Below are positions 1 through 9,150 of a stretch of DNA of 55,488 nt, one piece after another. The position numbers and the translations under genes were made by a program. The notes beneath the pieces are model-generated. The model was not told where the DNA came from. It searched no databases and saw only the letters and a list, made by a program, of their open reading frames with translations. Origin of the DNA: Candidatus Gastranaerophilales bacterium (GTDB taxonomy: Bacteria > Cyanobacteriota > Vampirovibrionia > Gastranaerophilales > Gastranaerophilaceae); NCBI GenBank assembly GCA_944323535.1, contig CALUSW010000005.1, positions 1 to 55,488 of the forward strand, read 5' to 3'. Within the stretch, counting starts at the first letter, position 1; each line of letters opens with the position of its first letter.

Positions 1-51
1 CTCAAAATTGTATGAATAAATTGTTAATATTAATAACTTAGAGATTTATTC

Positions 52-66
52 CATGATAAAATCATG
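52..66. promoter_or_regulatory. Palindrome just before the toxin start codon
   Basis: CATGAT and ATCATG form perfect 6-bp arms around an AAA loop, ending two bases before the ATG of the zeta-toxin-like gene. It could be an operator for an autoregulated toxin-antitoxin pair or a small hairpin that limits ribosome access. The function is inferred from position and symmetry only. Confidence 0.35.
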
Positions 67-68
67 TT

Positions 69-680
69 ATGCATTATAAAGATAAAGTATTATATATAAT
101 TGCAGGTGCAAATGGAAGTGGTAAAAGTACTCTTGCAGAAGTTCTTTTGAAAGAAAAAAATTTAGCATTTCTAAATGCTGATGAAATCGCAAAAGAAATT
201 GCTCCAAATGCAATTAATAGCGTTCCTATATCGGCAGGCAAAGAGTATTTTAAAAGGTTAGCCGAATTTTTCAAAGAAAACCTATCTTTTGCGGTAGAAT
301 CAACTCTTTCAGGTAATAATATTACAAGAATAATAAATAAGGCGGAAAGTCAAAATTACAAAACTATTTTAGTCTATTCTTTCTTACAAAGTTGCACAGC
401 ATGTATTAAAAGAGTAAAAACCCGTGTTAAAAATGGCGGGCATGATGTTCCCGAAGAAGATATTATTCGTAGATATTACAAAAGCCTTGTTAAATTTTGG
501 GATGAATACCGTCTACAAGTTGACGATTGGACATTGTTTTATAATGGATATGACTATGCACCTGTGGTTGTGTCTTTTGGTAAAAAAGATAAATATGATA
601 TAATTAATAAAGAGAAACAAGAATTATTTTATAACATATACAAAATTGCAAAGGATGAAATACACGTTAATGACAGATAA
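69..680 (+). CDS. Zeta-toxin-family P-loop kinase
   Basis: This 203-residue protein has a Walker A motif, GANGSGKST, at about residues 13-21, followed by NADEIAKEI, where the Asp-Glu matches the zeta-toxin/UDP-N-acetylglucosamine kinase family, and ESTLSG near residue 77, the family's substrate-side motif. Family members phosphorylate UDP-GlcNAc or similar small molecules and either poison cell-wall synthesis as toxins or act as stand-alone kinases. The length is typical of the short chromosomal zeta-like proteins. The ATG follows a 15-nt palindrome and has no strong ribosome binding site. A small ORF overlaps its 3' end and may be a partner. The fold assignment is solid; toxicity is inference. 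Confidence 0.75.
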   Translation: MHYKDKVLYIIAGANGSGKSTLAEVLLKEKNLAFLNADEIAKEIAPNAINSVPISAGKEYFKRLAEFFKENLSFAVESTLSGNNITRIINKAESQNYKTILVYSFLQSCTACIKRVKTRVKNGGHDVPEEDIIRRYYKSLVKFWDEYRLQVDDWTLFYNGYDYAPVVVSFGKKDKYDIINKEKQELFYNIYKIAKDEIHVNDR

Positions 681-867
681 GGATGCTTTAGAATTATTGA
701 ATATGTTTACAACAGCTGCACAAATTGCAAAATCAAGAAATAAATTTGAGCATACCTTAAATCTGAATGAAAATGATTTAAATGAGTTATTCCAAAAAGC
801 TTTCCCTTTTATGAAAGATAATGTAAACAAGCAATGCATTATAAAGAATTTGTTGGCAAATAATTAA
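655..867 (+). CDS. Small protein overlapping the zeta-like kinase gene
   Basis: A protein of about 70 residues whose start lies inside the end of the kinase gene. ATG codons at 655 and 670 and a TTG at 646 are all possible starts; none has a well spaced ribosome binding site, though AAAGG sits at 650-654. The product is charged and helical in character (ALELLNMFTTAAQIAKSR) with no domain I recognise. The overlap implies translational coupling, and the pairing suggests an antitoxin or accessory subunit. Antitoxins usually precede zeta toxins, so the order is atypical. Confidence 0.5.
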   Translation: MKYTLMTDKDALELLNMFTTAAQIAKSRNKFEHTLNLNENDLNELFQKAFPFMKDNVNKQCIIKNLLANN

Positions 868-1078
868 TTTATTTCGTCTTGCGGTTGTAAAAGCATCACA
901 CAGTATAATTTTATGTTCCACTTGGTTTAATTATTTTCTACACTTCAAATCCTCTCGGCAAACCGATTACCCAAAATAATCATACCATCTGCCCTACGCA
1001 AGACACTCACTTTGCTGCACCTGCAATATAAAAAAGAGTTTGGCTAAATCGCCAAAACCTTACAATAATAAATAAAAG

Positions 1079-1096
1079 AAGAACTCCTCAGGTGGG
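1079..1096. repeat. Direct repeat copy of the tRNA-Asn 3' end (distal)
   Basis: These 18 bases (AAGAACTCCTCAGGTGGG) are identical to 1302-1319, which covers the 3' end of tRNA-Asn plus five flanking bases. The arrangement resembles an attachment-site pair left by integration at a tRNA 3' end, or a truncated tRNA duplicate. No integrase is present in the window. Confidence 0.6.
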
Positions 1097-1133
1097 TCCG
1101 TCTTGAAATTTTTGCGTTAAACAGCATTTCGCA

Positions 1134-1170
1134 TTTTGTTTTTCAGAAACTTTGTTTCTGAAAAACAAAA
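1134..1170. repeat. Perfect 17-bp inverted repeat with 3-nt loop
   Basis: The left arm at 1134-1150 pairs perfectly with the right arm at 1154-1170 around TTT. There is no long U tract right after the stem on either strand, so it is a weak terminator candidate. A similar hairpin (GTAAAAACT, TTC, AGTTTTTAC) occurs at 41453-41473. Confidence 0.6.
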
Positions 1171-1301
1171 CTGCTCCAGCCTCTGCAAAAATTTCGCTCG
1201 AACCTTTGACAAAGCTCCGCTTTGTGAGGTTCTCTTCCCACAATAAAAACATATACAATATACAGCAAAATGCTCAATCCCCAATACCAATAAAGAAAAT
1301 A

Positions 1302-1378
<77 letters not shown>

Positions 1379-1556
1379 ATATCTACATCTCTTATATTAT
1401 CAAAAAAAATATTATTGTAAATAGTTTTAGTAATTTTTAATGTAATTCATTTTGAAATTATCAATTATTACTAATAATATTGTGCTAAAAAATTGAAAAT
1501 GATAAAATCAAAGTACAGATATGTTCTGGAGGAGGGGAGAAAATCTTTTATAACAT

Positions 1557-1790
1557 ATGAAATATAAAGGAATTTTATTTAATGGTTTGTATATTATTTC
1601 ATGCTTAATTGTTTTAGATTTTATTGTTCCAAAATGCGCTTATGCATATTTAGACCCTAATACAGGAAGTATGGTGCTTCAAATGATAATTGCTGCAATT
1701 GCAGCATTGGGACTTTCTTTTAAAGTTTGGAAAGATAAGTTTTTATCTTTTATAAAAACAGTTATAAAAGGCAGAAAAAATGGAAATTGA
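1557..1790 (+). CDS. Small membrane protein with YLDPNTGS motif
   Basis: This 77-residue protein has an N-terminal hydrophobic segment (about residues 8-27) ending near AYA, then YLDPNTGSMVLQ, a second hydrophobic helix (about 42-56) and a basic tail. Small proteins with a YLDPGTGS-like motif, often beside sulfatase or polysaccharide genes, occur in several phyla; their function is unknown to me. A purine-rich GGAGGAGGGGAG lies 17 nt before the ATG, farther than usual. The stop overlaps the start of the methyltransferase gene by 11 nt, so the two are likely co-translated. Confidence 0.75.
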   Translation: MKYKGILFNGLYIISCLIVLDFIVPKCAYAYLDPNTGSMVLQMIIAAIAALGLSFKVWKDKFLSFIKTVIKGRKNGN

Positions 1791-3120
1791 ACCTTCTTCT
1801 TTTAAAGACCCTTGTGCTTTTGTTTACATAGAAAACGGAAATTTATTCAGAAGGTTTTCTAAAAATTATATACCTGTCTATCAAAAATTCATAAACAGCG
1901 GTCTATATGAAAGACTTATAAAAGAAAATTTAATTATTCCTCACGAAGAAATATCATCAGACACCATAAAACCGGAAAAGGTTTTTATTTCTTATCCATG
2001 GGAATGGTGTTTTTCTCAATTAAAAGATGCCGCACTTGCCGTTCTCAAAATCCAGAATATAGCTCTGGATTATGATATGACTCTTAAAGACGCTAACTGC
2101 TTTAATATGCAGTTTTATAATAACAAACCCGTATTGATAGATACAAGTTCTTTTGAAAATTATACGGAAGGAGAACCATGGACTCCGTATAAACAATTTT
2201 GTGAAAACTTTCTCGCACCTCTTGCCCTTGCTGCTTATAAAGATATTTGTCTTTCTTCTTTACTTCTTTTAAATATTAACGGAGTTCCGCTGGAGCTTAC
2301 ATCTAAACTTCTTCCTTTATCATCAAAATTTAATCTTAATTTATTTACTCATATTCATCTTCACAGCAGACTGCAAAATAAGTATTCCGATAAAACAAAA
2401 CAAATAAACAAAATGTTTATTTCAAAATTACAATTAAAAAGTATTATAGATAACCTTATTAAATCAGTTGAAAATATTAAATTAAAAAATGCGGCAACGC
2501 AGTGGGAAAATTACTATACTTTTACAAATTACGAAGAAAAAAGTTTTCAGTTAAAGAAAAATATTATTAATAATTACAAGAACATAATTCGTCCGGAATT
2601 TGTTCTTGATTTCGGCAGTAATACCGGAGTATTTTCGAGAATATTTTCTGAAGAAAATATTAAAGTTCTGGCATTAGATTTTGACAGGCTTGCAGTAGAA
2701 AAAAACTATCTTCGGTCAAAGGAGTTAAAAGAAACAAATATTTTCCCCATGGTATTTGATATTGTAAACCCTTCTCCCGCGTTAGGCTGGGCAAATCAGG
2801 AACGAAAAACTTTACCTGACAGGGTTTTAAATGCTGATTTAATACTTTCTCTTGCTTTAATTCATCATTTAAGATTTACATATAATATACCTTTTTATAA
2901 AATTGCAGAATATTTCAGCGGCATTGCCGAATATTTGATTATTGAATTTGTTGATAAAAAAGACTCACAGGTTCAAAAAATGCTTTTAAACAGAAAAGAT
3001 GTTTTTGATGATTATTATGAAGAAAATTTTGAAACGGAATTTAATAAATTCTACAATATTAAAGATAAAAATAGAATTATCGGAACAGAGCGTACATTAT
3101 ATTTAATGAAGAGAAAATAA
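1780..3120 (+). CDS. SAM-dependent methyltransferase with N-terminal kinase-loop-like region
   Basis: A 446-residue protein. The C-terminal half carries a class I methyltransferase motif, VLDFGSNTGVFSR at about residues 275-287, followed by LALDFD and an ALIHHL segment. The N-terminal 200 residues contain LKDANCFNMQF followed by PVLIDTSSF, which resembles the catalytic and metal loops of kinase-fold proteins; this is a visual match only. It overlaps the small YLDPNTGS gene by 11 nt and is followed after 3 nt by the membrane sulfatase, so the three probably form one operon acting on a surface polymer. The methyl acceptor cannot be read from sequence. Confidence 0.78.
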   Translation: MEIEPSSFKDPCAFVYIENGNLFRRFSKNYIPVYQKFINSGLYERLIKENLIIPHEEISSDTIKPEKVFISYPWEWCFSQLKDAALAVLKIQNIALDYDMTLKDANCFNMQFYNNKPVLIDTSSFENYTEGEPWTPYKQFCENFLAPLALAAYKDICLSSLLLLNINGVPLELTSKLLPLSSKFNLNLFTHIHLHSRLQNKYSDKTKQINKMFISKLQLKSIIDNLIKSVENIKLKNAATQWENYYTFTNYEEKSFQLKKNIINNYKNIIRPEFVLDFGSNTGVFSRIFSEENIKVLALDFDRLAVEKNYLRSKELKETNIFPMVFDIVNPSPALGWANQERKTLPDRVLNADLILSLALIHHLRFTYNIPFYKIAEYFSGIAEYLIIEFVDKKDSQVQKMLLNRKDVFDDYYEENFETEFNKFYNIKDKNRIIGTERTLYLMKRK

Positions 3121-3123
3121 CCG

Positions 3124-4908
3124 ATGGAGAAAAAAAGATTATCACTTTTAATAATGCTTTGTTTTGTATTTATTTTATTTTGTAACTTTATTCAAAATAA
3201 ATTTTGTTTTAGAGCAAATGTTGCATTGCCTGTAAAAGAAATATCAAAAGTCTGCGGTTTCAATTTTGTTAACCGTTCATGTCATAGTACTATTAATCTG
3301 CATAACTTATCCGGTCTTAAAGGTCAAGTAATTATTGATAAAATAGTAGATCATAATATTTTCATATTTTCTTTTAAAATTATTACTTTAATATTATTAA
3401 TCTGTCTTTGTATATTTTTAATAAGAAAATTCAAATGCTTTTATCCCGATTTTAAAACGTCGAAATTTCTGATTTTTACTTTCTCTCTGTTATCTGTCTA
3501 TAAATTCATTTATTTATATTTTAATAATATAACAACCGTACCGTTTTATTTTATATTGGTTATAATATCCGCGGGCAGTATAATTTATTTTGTTATATAT
3601 AAAATCTTGGATTTTTGTTTAAAAGATAAATCTCTTTCTATAATTATTGCATTAATAGTTACGGTATTTTTATATAATATCAGCTTATTAAAAACAGAAA
3701 TATTGGCTTTAAGTTCGCTGCTTTTAGTGTTATTTAGCCTTATATTTTGTATAAACAGGGTTATATTAATAAAATACTTAAAAACGTTTACATGTATATT
3801 GCTTTGTATAGGTTTATGCAGCGGTTCTTATAAACTCATAAAATCAATTGATTTTTCGAAAAAAAATGAAATAAAATTATCGGAATATAAATTGGGTAAA
3901 CAACCGTCCCGAGATATCTATATAATAGTTCTGGATATGTATGCCGGCTCTGATACATTAAAGTATTACGGATATGATAATTCGCCGTTTATTAATATGT
4001 TAAAAGAAAAAGGATTTGTTGTTTATGATAATATGGAAAGCAGCTATAATAAAACTCTTGCAACTTTTTCTTCTGTATTAAACTTAAAATATTTAAAAGA
4101 TATAAATTATAATACGATATCAGAGGCAGTTAATAATGCTGAATTATTTAAACTCGCAAAACAATCAGGATACCAGATCTATTATTTAAATTCATGTCCT
4201 TTAGAATTAAAAATAAACGAAAAATTTATTGACTATTCATATAACTATAATTTCTATATATTTCACAGTGTATTGTCTTTATTTCTTGATAACACAATAT
4301 TTAAAAAGGCATTATACATAGTAAACAGAGATAACCCGATACAAAATTCTTTGGACATAATCAACAAGATTATATATGACGAACATATCACAAATAAAAA
4401 AAAGAAAAAATTTGTTTTTGCGCATTTATATATGCCTCATGAACCATTTTTATATGATGAATTCGGACAAAAAGCAGATAACAGCCCTGACTATATAAAT
4501 AAAATAATAATAAATAAACCAAAATACATCAGCTTCCTAAAATATGCAAATAAAAAAGTATTATCTGTTATTGATAAAATTATGCACTCGGAAAAAGAAA
4601 AACCCGTAATTATTATTATGGGCGACCATGGTGCAAGAACTCTCAGATATGTAAGAAAAGACAAAGACCATATGGATGAAGTATCAAAGTATCACAGGTA
4701 TAATTTCAACACAATACTGGCATATTATAATCCGGATTATAATAAAGGCTATTATAAAAAATCAGATTGTCTTTTAAATTTCTTTATAAATTTTACCAAT
4801 GAAAATTTTGGAACAAATATAAAAAATTTACCCGATGAAAAATTTTACATATATATGGATTCACCTATAGATAAAATAAATGAAATTCAAGGCGAAAAAG
4901 TTTATTAG
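3124..4908 (+). CDS. Multi-pass membrane sulfatase/phosphoethanolamine-transferase-like protein
   Basis: A 594-residue protein. Residues 1 to about 245 hold several hydrophobic helices. The rest is an alkaline-phosphatase-superfamily domain facing outward: IIVLDMYAG gives the first metal Asp, KTLATFSS supplies a candidate Thr/Ser nucleophile, FAHLYMPHEPF provides His ligands and IIIMGDHGAR is the classic second metal site. Relatives release or transfer phosphoglycerol, phosphoethanolamine or sulfate groups on lipids and glycans. It follows the methyltransferase by 3 nt. Its stop lies 2 nt from the stop of the convergent radical SAM gene, leaving no room for a terminator. Confidence 0.82.
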   Translation: MEKKRLSLLIMLCFVFILFCNFIQNKFCFRANVALPVKEISKVCGFNFVNRSCHSTINLHNLSGLKGQVIIDKIVDHNIFIFSFKIITLILLICLCIFLIRKFKCFYPDFKTSKFLIFTFSLLSVYKFIYLYFNNITTVPFYFILVIISAGSIIYFVIYKILDFCLKDKSLSIIIALIVTVFLYNISLLKTEILALSSLLLVLFSLIFCINRVILIKYLKTFTCILLCIGLCSGSYKLIKSIDFSKKNEIKLSEYKLGKQPSRDIYIIVLDMYAGSDTLKYYGYDNSPFINMLKEKGFVVYDNMESSYNKTLATFSSVLNLKYLKDINYNTISEAVNNAELFKLAKQSGYQIYYLNSCPLELKINEKFIDYSYNYNFYIFHSVLSLFLDNTIFKKALYIVNRDNPIQNSLDIINKIIYDEHITNKKKKKFVFAHLYMPHEPFLYDEFGQKADNSPDYINKIIINKPKYISFLKYANKKVLSVIDKIMHSEKEKPVIIIMGDHGARTLRYVRKDKDHMDEVSKYHRYNFNTILAYYNPDYNKGYYKKSDCLLNFFINFTNENFGTNIKNLPDEKFYIYMDSPIDKINEIQGEKVY

Positions 4909-4910
4909 AA

Positions 4911-5891
4911 TTAATGAGAAAATTTCAATTTATTTTCTATTAATTGTATTCTGTCAAAAGCATCTGTTATAATCCCTTTTTCATTACCCAGATTTTTTGC
5001 ATATAGAAATAAATCATATATTTGCTTTAAAACATTCAAATTTTGGTTTTCTCTTATAAAGAAGGATATTTCAAGGTCTATACAAGTATATTTTATTCCT
5101 GCATCAAAATTATGTTCTATAAAAGCCGAGAGCTCTTTTTTTGAATTGTTTATCCCGGGAATGATTATATATTTTGTTTTAACCAGTGAATCCTCTTTTT
5201 GTACTTTTGCATATTTTTTTATATTTTTCCATACAACGGAATGTTTATCAGTCAATTTTATTCTTTTATATGTTTCCCTGCTGCCTGAATCTGTTGAGAT
5301 AAGAATATTTACAAGTCCTTTTTTTAGTCCTTTTTCTATATATTTATTGTATTTAATTGCATTTGTAAGTACTCTTACCGTTGATATATTATTTTTAATT
5401 AATAATTTTAGTGTTTTATCGAAGTCACTTGTAATTGTTGGTTCTCCGCCGGCAATCGTAATATCAGCGGGAGTTCTTAAATAATTATTTTTTATCAAAT
5501 CTTTTATTACAGGATAAATTTTATATTCTTTTTTATGCAACGACTCTTTTCTGTCACAGTAAATACAAGAAGCATTACACTTAATCCAGTTATTAATATT
5601 TATTGTATTAATATAATTTTCGTTTTCCCATTTTTGCTTTTTCAAATAAATACAACCTTTACACTGCGGAACAGTATCTCCTTGTCTTTGTATATTTCTT
5701 AATTTATTTGTTATCCGAAAAAATGTATCCCAATTTATTTTTTCACCTTTATAATCAGGGAAAATAATAACTTTACTTCCTAAAGATTCTTTACTTATAC
5801 GGCAGCATAAATTTATAGACTCTATTTGAGCATCAAATCCATGCTCTATAATATTGCAGCTTACATATTCTTCTTTCCGGTTATAATCCAT
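4911..5891 (-). CDS. Class I radical SAM protein with N-terminal Cys-rich domain
   Basis: A 326-residue protein counted from the ATG at 5891; a TTG at 5939 would add 16 residues with no family support. The N-terminal domain carries C12, C29-C30 and C77-x2-C80, candidate ligands of an auxiliary iron-sulfur cluster. The radical SAM site follows as C105-x3-C109-x2-C112 (CNASCIYC), then AGGEPT for SAM binding. The later YKRIK and YIIIPGINN motifs recur in the class I paralogues at 17-38 kb. It lies about 11 kb from that cluster and converges on the sulfatase gene. The substrate is unknown. Confidence 0.85.
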   Translation of the reverse strand: MDYNRKEEYVSCNIIEHGFDAQIESINLCCRISKESLGSKVIIFPDYKGEKINWDTFFRITNKLRNIQRQGDTVPQCKGCIYLKKQKWENENYINTININNWIKCNASCIYCDRKESLHKKEYKIYPVIKDLIKNNYLRTPADITIAGGEPTITSDFDKTLKLLIKNNISTVRVLTNAIKYNKYIEKGLKKGLVNILISTDSGSRETYKRIKLTDKHSVVWKNIKKYAKVQKEDSLVKTKYIIIPGINNSKKELSAFIEHNFDAGIKYTCIDLEISFFIRENQNLNVLKQIYDLFLYAKNLGNEKGIITDAFDRIQLIENKLKFSH

Positions 5892-6013
5892 AGATTTAGG
5901 CTTTGTCCTAAAATTCCTTTGCGTTAATACAAGCCGCAATTTTACTGTGCAGCCGTTTGTTTTTGACTTTGTCTGACCGGCTTTACATATCCGGAATTTT
6001 GTTAAGTAACAAA

Positions 6014-6086
6014 AGCTGATGAAGGGAATCGAACCCTTGACCTATTGATTACGAATCAATTGCTCTACCGGCTGAGCTACATCAGC
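6014..6086 (-). tRNA. tRNA-Thr (CGT)
   Basis: The reverse complement folds as a 73-nt tRNA: acceptor GCTGATG pairs with CATCAGC, D-arm GCTCAGCCGGTAGAGC, anticodon loop TTCGTAA with anticodon CGT, and T-loop GGTTCGATTCC. CCA is not encoded. It sits between the first radical SAM gene and the 972-residue protein, on the same strand as both. Confidence 0.93.
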
Positions 6087-6125
6087 ATATAAATATTTTA
6101 TAATAGAAATATTTTTTTGGACAGC

Positions 6126-9044
6126 TTATTTTTGATTTTGTTTGGTTAAAAGTTCCAATAAATTTGTAGAAGAAGAATCTTTTTTCAAAGTTAAATTTAC
6201 ATTAGGTAAAGCACTCTCTTTATTATTCTGTTTCTTTTCTTTTGGAATTCTGTCTTTTAATGGTTTCTTACCTGTTAATAATCTCATAAATTTAAAGTAT
6301 TTTCCCAGAAAACCTTCCCTGCTTTCATTTTTTTCTTCATTTTCCTGCAGCTCTTCAAAAGATTTTCTTCCGATAGGCATTCCGATAGATTTTCTTGTTA
6401 ACACTTCGGTTGTTAAAGTATTCGGTATTGCAACAGCTGCCATTCCTTTTAGTGAACTGTTATATGTAGATCTGAAAGTCGCATTGAACCAGTTAATAAA
6501 CAATGTTTGATAGAATAAAGCACTCAATCTTTGTATTATACGCTCATTTGCCGTTTCTTTTGCCCCTTCTTTATCTTCTCCGTTAGATTTTAACATTACC
6601 ATGTTATAATTATCAGCAACAAGAAATGCCGATGTTACCGCAGAAGATGCCAATTTAGACATCATTGCCAGATCTGTATTTTTATTGCTTGATTGGGTTA
6701 CACCGTTAAAGGATTTTTCGACGGCAGTATTAACATATTTCATAAGATCAATTTTCGCTTTTTCAAGCTTAGCTTTTGCTTTTTCGACTTCAGCTTTGGA
6801 ACTTCCCTTAGAAATGATATTTTTTAATGTTTCCTGTGCATTACGATAAGATCTTGTTTGTCTTTCAAGCTGATCCATAGCATTGGCGAAAATTACCTGG
6901 CTTATTTTCCCTGTTTTTGCTTGTTTTTCTCCAAATACCTCTGTTACCGCCTTATGAATTGATTTTTCGAATTTAGTCAATTCAGCTTTTCCTAAAGCAG
7001 CCTGCGCCGCTTTTTTCTCAACAGGAGAAACAGCAATTTTTATTAAAGAACTTGTAATTTTAAACGGTAATTTCATTGCCGACATTATAAATTTAAACGG
7101 CTGTGTTACAATATCAACAAACGGTTTAATTTTTGTCTCAATCTGGATAGGCGCTTCTTTCGCACTTTGTCCTATTGTTTCCGTCAAGATTTCCTGTAAA
7201 TCCTTCACCTGTTGTTCATTAAGATTAAGTTTTTTATTTTTTATAATTTCTATAGCTTTTTTTGCGGCAGCTTCGTATTTCTTTTCCGCAATTGCGCTTC
7301 CTTCAAGACCGATTGCCGTTGATACTGATTCTCTTATTTGCGTTATTTCTTTGTCTGTCGGAGATATTCCTTTTGCTTTTAATTTTTCTACAGATGATTG
7401 AATAATTTCGGGAATTTTTGATGACGATATTGAAGCTTTGTACATTTTTATAACACCGGAAGCTGTTTCCTTTCCGTATTTATCTTTTATAAATCTATGT
7501 CCTTCAGCTATTTCTTTACATCCTGCATCTTTAAGACTTTGCGCTACTTTATCAAATTCCTGATGTGTTATTTCAAAATCTTTGAATGCAAGCGGATCAT
7601 ATAATTTCTTTTTGCAGAATTTTCCAAAGTTCTGTATGCCTCTGACAATTTTGCTGTTTTTTGTATAAGAGCTGTTTTTCAGGAAACTTAAAATAAATCC
7701 TGCCGAAACCAGTATTGCAACACCGTTTTTAAATGTCTTAAAATTGATTAGCGCTTTTCTCGGTTCTGATTTTTTACTTTCTTCTTTTTTGTCAGTTTTA
7801 GTATTTTTTAGTGATTGGTCATTACTGCCGCGGAAATTTTTTATACCGTTGACATCCTGCTGCTTCGGATTATATCCGAATGATGATTTAAAACTTGTAA
7901 ATACTTTGGGTTCATCTTTATCGGATATCATAATTTGTTTTACTTGCTGAGATTTATTATCCTCTGTTTTCTTATTTCTAAAGAAATGTTTTTTCTCTTT
8001 TTTAGCTTTTTCAGCATCACGTCTGTTATATTCTTTTGCCTGCTCTTTATTAATAAAGAATATTGGTTTGCCTAATCGTTTTCTTGAGGTTATTTCAGAG
8101 AATAAAACTGTAGCTGCAGAAGTTAAAGGGGTAAACCAGGGAATAGTGTTAACCTGTTTCGTAAAGGCACCGAAAGTTAATAATTGTATGTATGCGGTTG
8201 TGAATACTCTTGATATTTCCTGCTGCTTTCTTTCTGTTGCTTCTTTTTTAGATTCTTCTTTTGTATCACCGCATAAAACAGACAGATTATAAGCATCATT
8301 AGCAAGGAAGGCAACCGGAATTAACCCGGTTATAATTCTGTTTAGAGGTCTTTCGTATGCGGTATTAAAATTACCTGTATGTTTATCAAAAAATTTATTG
8401 CTAACTTTATATAAACTTTCTTTTATATACTCGCTTGCTTCCTTAACTAATTGCTGTGCTTGAGGATTATCATCGGTTTTATTCAATTGCTGAAGCAGAT
8501 ATTCCGTAGAAATACCTTTTTCTTTTGCAAATTTAGCAACAACATCTTGAGTTTTGTCAAAAATTCCCTTAAGTGAATCTGTTTTGGCATCTAACTCATT
8601 TAATTTTCTTGGAATTCTTAAAATGGGCTTATTATAAATTCTTCTTGCACCTTCTTTTAAAGCAGGAACTGATTGAACTTTTTTCAGTACCCAGCTTACT
8701 GCATAAAGAGGAAGATTAACGAAAGGGAAAAGAACATTTTCAACAAGAGCTTGTCCGACTTTTTTTTCTCGAATAGAAAGAGCTCCTTGTTCTAATGAGA
8801 AACGAGAGCTCTTTTTAAGAATTTCTGAGGATGTTACTAATTTCCCTATTTTTTGTCCAAGTCTTTCACCTATATTGCCATAATGCTGAGAGAACACATT
8901 TAATATTTTTCTGTCTGCCTCCGTTATTAATGTAGCGGGGCCCTTAAAACTTACCGGTTTACAAGGCGGATGTTTATAAAAAGTTTTGCCGGTATTTTGT
9001 TTTTTACTTAAATTATTTATTTGTCCGGGGATAATTGTATTCAT
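6126..9044 (-). CDS. Large internally duplicated protein with VSFKG motif
   Basis: This 972-residue Lys-rich protein has no family I can name. VSFKG appears at residues 31-35 after a polar N-terminus without a signal peptide. There is a clear internal duplication: residues about 240-330 (AFLANDAYNLSVL, KKEATERKQQEISRVF, SEITSRKRLGKPI) match residues about 803-895 (AFLVADNYNMVML, KETANERIIQRLSALF, TEVLTRKSIGMPI). Between them are hydrophobic stretches near residues 430-450 and 650-690 and long charged helices. The ATG follows GAAGGAATTAAG, a good ribosome binding site. A membrane-associated structural role is possible but not shown. Confidence 0.7.
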   Translation of the reverse strand: MNTIIPGQINNLSKKQNTGKTFYKHPPCKPVSFKGPATLITEADRKILNVFSQHYGNIGERLGQKIGKLVTSSEILKKSSRFSLEQGALSIREKKVGQALVENVLFPFVNLPLYAVSWVLKKVQSVPALKEGARRIYNKPILRIPRKLNELDAKTDSLKGIFDKTQDVVAKFAKEKGISTEYLLQQLNKTDDNPQAQQLVKEASEYIKESLYKVSNKFFDKHTGNFNTAYERPLNRIITGLIPVAFLANDAYNLSVLCGDTKEESKKEATERKQQEISRVFTTAYIQLLTFGAFTKQVNTIPWFTPLTSAATVLFSEITSRKRLGKPIFFINKEQAKEYNRRDAEKAKKEKKHFFRNKKTEDNKSQQVKQIMISDKDEPKVFTSFKSSFGYNPKQQDVNGIKNFRGSNDQSLKNTKTDKKEESKKSEPRKALINFKTFKNGVAILVSAGFILSFLKNSSYTKNSKIVRGIQNFGKFCKKKLYDPLAFKDFEITHQEFDKVAQSLKDAGCKEIAEGHRFIKDKYGKETASGVIKMYKASISSSKIPEIIQSSVEKLKAKGISPTDKEITQIRESVSTAIGLEGSAIAEKKYEAAAKKAIEIIKNKKLNLNEQQVKDLQEILTETIGQSAKEAPIQIETKIKPFVDIVTQPFKFIMSAMKLPFKITSSLIKIAVSPVEKKAAQAALGKAELTKFEKSIHKAVTEVFGEKQAKTGKISQVIFANAMDQLERQTRSYRNAQETLKNIISKGSSKAEVEKAKAKLEKAKIDLMKYVNTAVEKSFNGVTQSSNKNTDLAMMSKLASSAVTSAFLVADNYNMVMLKSNGEDKEGAKETANERIIQRLSALFYQTLFINWFNATFRSTYNSSLKGMAAVAIPNTLTTEVLTRKSIGMPIGRKSFEELQENEEKNESREGFLGKYFKFMRLLTGKKPLKDRIPKEKKQNNKESALPNVNLTLKKDSSSTNLLELLTKQNQK

Positions 9045-9150
9045 CTTAATTCCTTCTATTCAATTGAAGATTTTCTCTCCTCATGCTCTAAAAATTCAAA
9101 AAGTTTTTTTTGCCATTTTATTGATAAAATGTAACATTTTATTTTTCCAT

